A stretch of 64,000 nucleotides of DNA from contig NZ_JXRP01000022.1 of the NCBI RefSeq assembly GCF_000829435.1, positions 62,001-126,000 of the forward strand, in the 5' to 3' direction. The notes below the pieces were generated by a model that was not told the origin of the DNA, made no database searches, and was given only the letters and a program-made list of their open reading frames with translations. Made by a program: the position numbers and the translations under genes. Origin of the DNA: Jeotgalibacillus soli (GTDB taxonomy: Bacteria; Bacillota; Bacilli; Bacillales; Jeotgalibacillaceae). Shown here piece after piece: positions 57,422 through 64,000 of this stretch (positions are counted from its first letter, which is position 1; each line of letters starts with the position of its first letter).

Positions 57422-58072
57422 TTATCTTTATTTCACTAAACTGATTCACAATAGTTTTTGTAAAGGTATATTTGATCGTATTAGGCCCTTTTTTGATAAT
57501 AATGTTGGATAATTAGTATGAACCTTTTGTTAACTAGCATCATCACGAATATTTCTAATTTCGTCTATATGACAGATATGTCATCTATTTAAAACCTGCA
57601 ATCTTTCATTTCACTCCTTATAAAATAAACTGCCCTTAAATTTGATTACAATTATTTCGAATTCTTATCATTTTCACAAGGAGTTATTCTTCAATCTGGT
57701 CCAATATAAAAAGACGTCTTATTAAATAAGAGCGCCCTTTATTAGAAAATCGTTCTCCAAAGTCCACGGTATAGAGATATAAGAAACGCACGTTCGTTTA
57801 CGTATCATTTTTCAAAAACTATGAACCTGCCAATTTGTCATTTTTATTAACTTATGTAATGGTCCCTCATAAAATCAATGTCTTTATTTAATCTAAAATT
57901 CATAATTTCACGGATTTAGAAACGCTTTCTTCAGGAGTGAGGGTGTTTTTTCAAAATGGTTTATAGTGAGCTTATAAACTGCGAAAATCATTTTAGGGGT
58001 AGGTAAAGCCAACATTCCGGAAATTTTGTATGCTAAGCAAATTCAAAAATATAAAAGACGATTCCTTTTTTG
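57422..58072. other. Gene-free spacer, about 650 bases
   Basis: AT-rich, no ORF with coding character, no RNA motif or repeat recognised. Confidence 0.45.
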
Positions 58073-59344
58073 CTAGATTGCAGTTCTCTCAGTTTGGGAT
58101 TCTTGGGGTAAAAAAATAATAAATTCTGTTCCCGTACCTTTTTCACTGTTCACTATTATTTTACCTTTGAATGAACGGATGATTTGAAAACTTATCATCA
58201 TTCCTAGTCCTGTTCCCTTTTCCTTTAAGGAATAAAACGGAGTCCCAAGCCGATCAATTTGCTTGTTTGTCATACCAATTCCTTGGTCCTTAATGTTAAT
58301 CTTTATATATCCATCATCCGCTGTAGTACAGGTAATCCAAACAATTCCACCATCCGGCATAGACTCTACCGCATTTTTCAAAATATTAATCAAAGACTGA
58401 TTTAACTTTTGAGGATTAGCATATATCCAACAGTTATAAAGAATATCAGTCTTAATCTCAACATTATGGTTTAAGCTGTAACTTTGAATGATATTTATTA
58501 CACGCTCCAACTGATAACCTACGTTGACTTTTTTGTTGTTATTTATATCGGGTTTGCTGAACAATAAAAAATCATCAATAATTTCATTTGCACGATCTAG
58601 TTCCTCAATGGATATTTGGATATATTCCTTCTTCTTACTAGGCAAATCAGGATCATTTAGAAGTTGCAAAAAGCCGCGAGTAACTTGCATTGGATTTCTA
58701 ATTTCATGAGCGAAAACACTGGTTAACTCACTTACAACTCGGAATTTCTCCGAATTTTGGACCTCTATACGCAGCACCTGAATCTCCCTAATCATTTCAC
58801 TTAATATAATGAAGAGCCACGTAACTACTACTACAAAGATAAGATGAATAATCTGTACGCTCATATGATCGAATGAAAAACCATTTAGAACACCAAAAAA
58901 AGTAAGACCAAGAAGACAGTAGTAAAAGGATAGACCCACCGCAATTTTAACCCTTTTATCTTTTTTCGATCTTGCAAACGATTTTTGAAAATAAAATATT
59001 ACTGGCAGGGATAATAATAATACAAAAACAGTATTATAAAATCCTAAGCTGATTCCAAAATAAAGGCGAAAAAATATGATCAGGGCTGAAAGGAAGACTC
59101 CTGGAAAATATCCCAGGTATAAGGTACCAAATAACAGAGGAATAAATCTTAAATCCAATCGAGCATTTTCACCATAACTCACTGGAAAGGACATGCATAA
59201 TAATATGGATATTCCCCACAAAATGGACATAATAACGTTTTTATTTTTATCACTCTTTACCCTTTCCGTAATAAATGTAAAGTAAATAAATATGGGTATT
59301 ACTATAAGCGTCAGCTGGAGCAAAAAATCCTTTAATATATTCAT
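58073..59344 (-). CDS. KinB-like sensor histidine kinase
   Basis: 423 residues. The N-terminal ~190 residues hold six hydrophobic segments of the 5TM (LytS/KinB) type, including ARLDLRFIPLLFGTLYLGYFPG. A HisKA domain follows with the phospho-accepting His in VFAHEIRNPMQV (about 210), then a HATPase with N box (NILKNAVESM), G1 DQGIG and G2 GTGLGM. There is no PAS domain and no response regulator nearby, as for B. subtilis KinB, which feeds the sporulation phosphorelay. Start with AAAGGTG. Confidence 0.9.
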   Translation of the reverse strand: MNILKDFLLQLTLIVIPIFIYFTFITERVKSDKNKNVIMSILWGISILLCMSFPVSYGENARLDLRFIPLLFGTLYLGYFPGVFLSALIIFFRLYFGISLGFYNTVFVLLLSLPVIFYFQKSFARSKKDKRVKIAVGLSFYYCLLGLTFFGVLNGFSFDHMSVQIIHLIFVVVVTWLFIILSEMIREIQVLRIEVQNSEKFRVVSELTSVFAHEIRNPMQVTRGFLQLLNDPDLPSKKKEYIQISIEELDRANEIIDDFLLFSKPDINNNKKVNVGYQLERVINIIQSYSLNHNVEIKTDILYNCWIYANPQKLNQSLINILKNAVESMPDGGIVWITCTTADDGYIKINIKDQGIGMTNKQIDRLGTPFYSLKEKGTGLGMMISFQIIRSFKGKIIVNSEKGTGTEFIIFLPQESQTERTAI

Positions 59345-59854
59345 CCTCGCACCTTTCTTATTCTTTTCTCAATCTAAATCCTGCAACATAACCACGATAA
59401 TTAAATTATGTTCATTAATTTATGACGGTTCCGTACAGACATCTATACTTTAGGAAAGAACAGAATTATATTAGTAATTATTCCACAATTATACTTTATT
59501 TTCCTTCAAAGCGCATTTAAAATTAAAGTCATTTATATAAAATCATATATAGCCCTTCTGACCGATCGTAAAAAAGAACATAAATTATACTGAAGAGGTT
59601 ACAACCGCATTACACCCTTTTTCATAAAATTCTATTGGTCCAGCTCCTCCAATAATCGCATATTCATAACCCATTTCACTCATATAAATAAATCCGTCGA
59701 AGAATCAAGAGACACTTACCTAGAATAAATAAAAAAGTCCCCTCCAAGTATCAGTGCACCGCCCAATAAACCATTGGGCTTTTTTTCACTGTCTACTTGA
59801 AAGGGAATAATATCAACGGGCTTTTCTCATTAAATCATTATTTATCTTACTCGA
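59345..59854. other. Spacer with an acetyltransferase remnant and an orphan terminator
   Basis: At 59585-59690 on the minus strand a frame reads SEMGYEYAIIGGAGPIEFYEK, the usual C-terminal end of a GNAT acetyltransferase, then stops; an in-frame TGA precedes it. At 59761-59787 GCCCAAT AAACC ATTGGGC TTTTTTT forms a plus-strand terminator with no plus-strand gene before it. Confidence 0.55.
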
Positions 59855-60496
59855 TTATTGAAGATTGAAGAAAACTTGACCGCCTATCATTTCTTCATAA
59901 CGAAGCTGAGCCTCTTCACCTGGTTTCACTAGATGAGCCATATAACCTTCTTTTTCGTTACCGACATACATTTCAAAGCTAAAGGAAGGTTCTGTAGTCC
60001 CAACACTATCACCGCTGTAGATATCTCCGCTTTCACTTACCATATTGAAATTCATAATTCCATCGATAAAAAGAGATAGATCTTCAGTTTCTGATTCTAG
60101 AAACTTAACTTTAGCTTTTGTCAGTACCCATTCATAACCTTCAGGAGCAGGTTCATTGAATTCATTCATAGCCACCAATTGCTGGTAGGCGGCATCTCCA
60201 CGAGCTACTTCTGTAACAGTTAAGTCGAATTTAATCTTGAATGCATCACCATTGTCATTGTACAATTCGTCTTCAACTGTGGCAGTCTGCTGAAAAGGCA
60301 CTGGATTGGATCTAGAACCTAGCTTAGATTCAGTCTCTTCTTCTGTAGTTGTATCTTGTTCTTGAGTCGTTTCCTGATTTTCTTCATCCGCTGAAACAGT
60401 TACATCCTTTGTATCTTGACCACAAGCGGCCAAAATTGAAGTAACCAATAAAGCCATCAGTAAAAGGCTCATAATGTTTTTAATCGCACTGTTCAT
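59855..60496 (-). CDS. Lipoprotein of unknown function (213 aa)
   Basis: A lipoprotein signal peptide (lipobox LAAC, Cys25) is followed by an acidic Glu/Thr linker (about 32-57). A compact beta-rich domain then carries a motif like GSRSNPVPFQQTATVED, GYEWVLTKAKVKF and YVGNEKEGYMAHLVKPGEE, in the style of DUF4352 immunoglobulin-like domains. It lies 18 bases after another lipoprotein gene and is probably cotranscribed. Role unknown. Confidence 0.82.
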   Translation of the reverse strand: MNSAIKNIMSLLLMALLVTSILAACGQDTKDVTVSADEENQETTQEQDTTTEEETESKLGSRSNPVPFQQTATVEDELYNDNGDAFKIKFDLTVTEVARGDAAYQQLVAMNEFNEPAPEGYEWVLTKAKVKFLESETEDLSLFIDGIMNFNMVSESGDIYSGDSVGTTEPSFSFEMYVGNEKEGYMAHLVKPGEEAQLRYEEMIGGQVFFNLQ

Positions 60497-60514
60497 CCTA
60501 AACCATCCTTATCA

Positions 60515-61138
60515 TTAGTTTTCAGTATTTTCCATATCATCCGGGTATACAATTGTGTCAAATACTTCTTGCGTAGCTTGGTCCTCAACGGAGATTATTA
60601 CTTTTGTATTTTCATTGTCTCCACCGTTATAAAGTTGATAAATCATTCCGGATATTCCAAGTCCAAAAACTCCGAAAGCATCCATACTATTTTCATATTC
60701 AGCTTTGTCAACAGTCAAAGTAAACTCAGAAAAAGAATCATTGTGAGTGATATCTTTGATTGAAGCGAAATCACCGCTTGTTTTCATATCTTCAAGCGAC
60801 TCTTTGATACTCTTTTCAATTTCCTGCATCATTTCTTTATGTTTGGATTTAGACATTCTGTAAGTCAGGGAACCATCTTCATTTTTTGTCACTTCTTCTA
60901 CTCCGTCTGCTTTTGCATCGGCGATGACTTGGTCTATGTCTTCTCCCTCGAACATAGAAACTGGCAGCGTTACTTCCACATTAAGAAGCCCCTTATCTAC
61001 TTCAAGTGATTTTTCTTCTGTTGTTTGTTGTGACTCCTGTTTTTCACCGGAAGCCGTGCTTGCTTCGTTGTCAGATGAACAAGCGGAAATTGCAATCATT
61101 GAAATTGCTAAAAGTATAATGTAGCTCAGTTTCTTCAT
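60515..61138 (-). CDS. Lipoprotein of unknown function (207 aa)
   Basis: A lipoprotein signal (ISAC, Cys20), a Ser/Gln/Glu-rich linker, then VEVTLPVSMFEGEDIDQVIADAK and helical segments rich in Lys/Glu. I do not recognise a named domain. First gene of a two-lipoprotein unit, start ATG 61138 with AGGGGG rather far upstream. Confidence 0.82.
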   Translation of the reverse strand: MKKLSYIILLAISMIAISACSSDNEASTASGEKQESQQTTEEKSLEVDKGLLNVEVTLPVSMFEGEDIDQVIADAKADGVEEVTKNEDGSLTYRMSKSKHKEMMQEIEKSIKESLEDMKTSGDFASIKDITHNDSFSEFTLTVDKAEYENSMDAFGVFGLGISGMIYQLYNGGDNENTKVIISVEDQATQEVFDTIVYPDDMENTEN

Positions 61139-61447
61139 TCTTTGTAGAATCCCCCTTATGTATTTGTATTTTTTCTACTTTAATAAGATACCATATAATA
61201 GGAGACGATTCTACTATTCTGCAATAATAATATAATTCAAATTTTTAAAGACCAACTCTGTTACCGAATTTCAAAATTTTGTTCCATCTTAACCTCTATT
61301 CTGCCTAATCACGTATAATTGAGCTTTGTATATATAATATTTTAATATAATTACCATATTCCCCTCTCTCTAATTAACCTGCCCATTACTCAAATAAAAA
61401 AGCCGCCTAGAAAATGACAACAGGATATTCGTTACACAATCGTTCGT
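61139..61447. other. Gene-free spacer, about 310 bases
   Basis: AT-rich; it should hold the promoter of the lipoprotein pair but no strong promoter or other feature was pinned down. Confidence 0.35.
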
Positions 61448-61642
61448 TTAATAAGAAGCAAGTAATTTTAATTCAATAACGATTAGAATTAAAAACATTT
61501 CAGTTAATGTTAAAATAGATTGTTTTGGATATTGTGAATATTTCCACTCGAAAAATGCTCTTACCATATAATCCAATACGATAAAAACGATTACTGCAAT
61601 TAAAAATAGGTAAATTAAATTTTCAAAATAAAACAACAGCAC
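61448..61642 (-). CDS. Possible DUF4181-like small membrane protein, perhaps truncated
   Basis: 64 residues with two hydrophobic segments and the block VRAFFEWKYSQYPKQSILTLTE, which resembles the C-terminus of DUF4181 membrane proteins. The frame stays open upstream (coding-like SGVLLFYF...) without a good start or RBS, so the N-terminus may be lost. Function unknown. Confidence 0.4.
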   Translation of the reverse strand: MLLFYFENLIYLFLIAVIVFIVLDYMVRAFFEWKYSQYPKQSILTLTEMFLILIVIELKLLASY

Positions 61643-61944
61643 ACCAGATAAAAGTATTAGCGTAATTGTAGAAAAAAATCTAAAATTTTTATCAAATTAG
61701 ATTTTTAACATTTCCCCTTTAGTTTAATAAAGAAAACTTATTTAACGTTTGTTTAGTATATGTAATTTTTATTTTCTGAAGGGAAAACTGGGATCAAAAA
61801 AACCGCCACTTTAAAAAAAGTAAACGGTCTAGTCGTGTTTATTCATGCGCTATCTGCTACATTCAACGCAGCTTTCATTATCGTCGTCATGTTTATTATA
61901 TAAATGTTGCAATAGGCAACGGAACACGTAATATTTTTTGGATG
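61643..61944 (-). other. Spacer with a possible terminator of the oxidoreductase gene
   Basis: Near 61796-61826 the minus strand reads ACCGTTTACTTT / AAAGTGGCGGT then TTTTTTT, a plausible terminator about 120 bases past the oxidoreductase stop. Nothing else is recognised. Confidence 0.5.
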
Positions 61945-63990
61945 TCAGCAACCAGTCAACTTTTCAACAGTAACTCTCCCTGAAAAAAACGTTGCACCCC
62001 CTCCCATGTCTGCGATACGGTCAGGAGTAAGTGAGTTGACCAGATGTTTTGTTCCTTTTACTTCCCCCCAAAGGCCTTGAGTAACTGCCACACCAGGAAG
62101 GACGCTGTCACCAACGCTCGCTTTAAGTATACATTCCCCTCTTTCGTTCCAAACCCGGACCTGCTCTCCATTTTTTATTTCTAATTTTTCGGCATCATAA
62201 CGATTTAAAAACACTACAGGCTCTTTTTCAAACTCAACATGTTTTGACTGGTTCGCAAAAGTTGAATTCATAAAGCTATGGTTTGGTCCCGCTATAAATT
62301 GAAACGGGTGATTAGAGTCATTTATTAAAGGTACATAAGTCGGTAATGGAGGATATCCGTCCTGGTTCATCTTTTCTGAATATAGTTCGATTTTTCCGCT
62401 CGGTGTTGGAAGCCTGAAAGGGAATTTCGCATTTGCCTTAAGATAATGATGTTTGGTTAAGGATTCGTAGTTTATTTCTTTCATATAAGGATTCATAGGA
62501 TTAGCCAGTGAGTGGTCTATTAATTGTGCTTCTGTCTCATCAAAAGCCGTTTCAGTGAAGCCCATTCCTTTAGCCAGCAGCCGGAACACCTCAACGTTTG
62601 ACTTTGCTTCCCCGAATGGTTCAATTACAGGCTGTTGAAGCTGAATATAATGATGCCAATAAGACGTATAAAAATCCGTGTTTTCAAAGGAAGATGTTGC
62701 CGGTAAAACAATGTCTGCATAGTTTGCCGTTTCTGTTAAAAATAAATCATGGACAACTGTAAATAGGTCCTCCCTTTTCAATCCTCTTCGAACCTTATTA
62801 ACAGCTGGCGCAACAACGGCTGGATTACTTCCATATACATAGAGCGATTTTACTGGAGGGTCTAAGGTTAGCAATGCATCTCCCAGCAGGTTCATATTAA
62901 TCAACCGCGTTTTTTTATTTTTTAACAAATCAGGCCGCTGCAAATTAACAGTATTGTGTGCCAGGTAAGCAGAATTTCCTTTGATCGCCCCTCCTCCTTT
63001 TACTAACCACTGCCCTGTTAAAGCTGGGAGGCAGGAAATCGTTCTCACGAACATACCGCCATTGTCGTGGTGCTGAGGACCATTGCCAATCCGAATAAAG
63101 GCAGGGGAGGTTTTACCATACATTCTTGCAAGCTGAAGAATATCCTCCACCGGTACGCCGGTAATGCCTGATACGGTAACTGGATCATACTGCACAACAT
63201 GTTCACGCAGCTCCTCATGACCGACTGTATATTGCTCCAGAAATGAGGAATCCGCCATGTTCTCAGCAAATAAAATATGCATCAGTCCTAAAGCCAGAGC
63301 AGTATCAGTCCCCGGTAAAATAGGAATAAACCAGTCTGCTAATCTAGCAGTTTGATTTTTATGGACATCAATCACAATGATTTTAGCGCCATTTTGTTTT
63401 CGGGCTTGTTGGGCAAGGGCTGCCTGATGCATGTTAGTACTTACCGCATTAATCCCCCAAAAAATAAACAGCTTTGTGTGAATTGTATCCTCAGGATCGG
63501 TTCCAAAACTAGCGCCCATTGTATATTTATAACCAACGGCACCAGCTGCGTTACAAATACTCCTGTCAAGCTGGGAGGATCCCAAACGATTGAAGAAGCG
63601 GCGGTCCATGCCTTCAGCACTTAGGAGTCCCATGTTTCCATAAAAGCTGTAGGGCAGAATACTTTCGGCACCCTCGCTTTGCAGCAGTTCCTTCCAGCGA
63701 GTGGTAATCGTTTCAATCGCTTCCTCCCAGCTTATTTGGACAAACTTCCCTTCTCCTTTCGTCCCCATGCGTTTCATTGGATGTTTTAGCCGTTTTTCAT
63801 CATATATTCGTTCAGTCATATTTCGAACTTTGTTGCAAATAAAACCCTTAGTGACCGGATGATTTGGATCACCCTCGATCTTAATAATTTTTCCGTTCTT
63901 TTTATGAAGGAGCAGCCCGCATTGATCCGGGCAGTCTAGTGAACAAACTGAAGGGAAAATACCATTTGGGCTATCCACAAAAGAGGGCAT
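61945..63990 (-). CDS. Molybdopterin oxidoreductase, formate dehydrogenase-like
   Basis: 681 residues of the DMSO reductase superfamily. An N-terminal 4Fe-4S site has C16, C20, C24 and C52 (CSLDCPDQC, then GFICNK). The molybdopterin domain follows (GINAVSTNMHQ, GNGPQHHDNGG, VYGSNPAV, LTETANYADIVLPATSSFEN) and a C-terminal MopB-binding domain ends the protein (VRVWNERGECILKASV). No Tat signal is seen, so it is probably cytoplasmic. The substrate is unknown. The ATG at 63990 is ten bases from the window edge, so a longer start cannot be excluded. Confidence 0.87.
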   Translation of the reverse strand: MPSFVDSPNGIFPSVCSLDCPDQCGLLLHKKNGKIIKIEGDPNHPVTKGFICNKVRNMTERIYDEKRLKHPMKRMGTKGEGKFVQISWEEAIETITTRWKELLQSEGAESILPYSFYGNMGLLSAEGMDRRFFNRLGSSQLDRSICNAAGAVGYKYTMGASFGTDPEDTIHTKLFIFWGINAVSTNMHQAALAQQARKQNGAKIIVIDVHKNQTARLADWFIPILPGTDTALALGLMHILFAENMADSSFLEQYTVGHEELREHVVQYDPVTVSGITGVPVEDILQLARMYGKTSPAFIRIGNGPQHHDNGGMFVRTISCLPALTGQWLVKGGGAIKGNSAYLAHNTVNLQRPDLLKNKKTRLINMNLLGDALLTLDPPVKSLYVYGSNPAVVAPAVNKVRRGLKREDLFTVVHDLFLTETANYADIVLPATSSFENTDFYTSYWHHYIQLQQPVIEPFGEAKSNVEVFRLLAKGMGFTETAFDETEAQLIDHSLANPMNPYMKEINYESLTKHHYLKANAKFPFRLPTPSGKIELYSEKMNQDGYPPLPTYVPLINDSNHPFQFIAGPNHSFMNSTFANQSKHVEFEKEPVVFLNRYDAEKLEIKNGEQVRVWNERGECILKASVGDSVLPGVAVTQGLWGEVKGTKHLVNSLTPDRIADMGGGATFFSGRVTVEKLTGC

Positions 63991-64000
63991 AGCGGGTCTC

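Overview
This window comes from a low-GC, endospore-forming Firmicute of the family Bacillaceae. The gene order 1-32 kb follows the Bacillus subtilis yun-suf-yur-yus region closely. Sporulation and germination genes (yunB, CotF-like coat genes, a LysM-GH18 SleL-type enzyme, a CwlJ-type hydrolase, a KinB-like kinase) are present. Shine-Dalgarno sites are strong (AGGAGG-like), and the riboswitches and Fur/Zur/FadR sites are of Bacillus type. No rRNA, tRNA or CRISPR array was seen.

Layout. 1-3 kb: a partial sodium-dependent (NSS) transporter, then an NhaC-family transporter preceded by a lysine riboswitch with its own promoter and terminator. 3-8 kb: yunB, an HD-GYP phosphodiesterase, yunD, yunE (frameshifted at its 3' end) and yunF. 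8.1-8.7 kb: a repeat-rich spacer. 8.7-14 kb: the Fe-S assembly operon sufCDSUB. 14-18 kb: yurZ, the methionine importer metNPQ under a SAM-I riboswitch, and yusD. 18-20.4 kb: yusE, yusF, gcvH, yusI and an ArsR-type regulator. 20.5-26.1 kb: the fatty-acid beta-oxidation operon fadN-fadA-fadE with a FadR operator. 26.3-31 kb: proline dehydrogenase, coat genes, yusU, the Fur-box-linked siderophore ATPase yusV and two decayed genes. 31-38.3 kb: a thioredoxin, a HAD hydrolase, a broken aldo/keto reductase, an RND efflux pump bracketed by two co-varying palindromes, and an alkaline phosphatase. 38.4-40.1 kb: a broken repeat-domain gene cut by a decayed IS4-family element. 40.1-45 kb: Zur-box rpmE2 and the yclNOPQ-type siderophore importer with a Fur box and MarR-type palindromic operators. 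45-46 kb: a tandem hairpin repeat array. 46-64 kb: mostly single genes (DEAD helicase, epimerase, FrnE-like protein, HxlR regulator, SleL, CwlJ, Mqo, aldolase, KinB-like kinase, two lipoproteins, molybdopterin oxidoreductase) with several gene remnants between them.

How it works together. Metal and nutrient sensing dominates. Iron (Fur boxes at yusV and ycl), zinc (Zur box at rpmE2), lysine and SAM riboswitches, and acyl-CoA sensing (FadR box) each sit in front of the matching transport or metabolic genes. The most distinctive points are the shared MarR-type palindromes at the marR gene and the ycl promoter, the co-varying palindrome pair around the RND gene, at least three families of intergenic repeats, and a high density of small-lesion pseudogenes. 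I did not find a clearly new multi-gene system.
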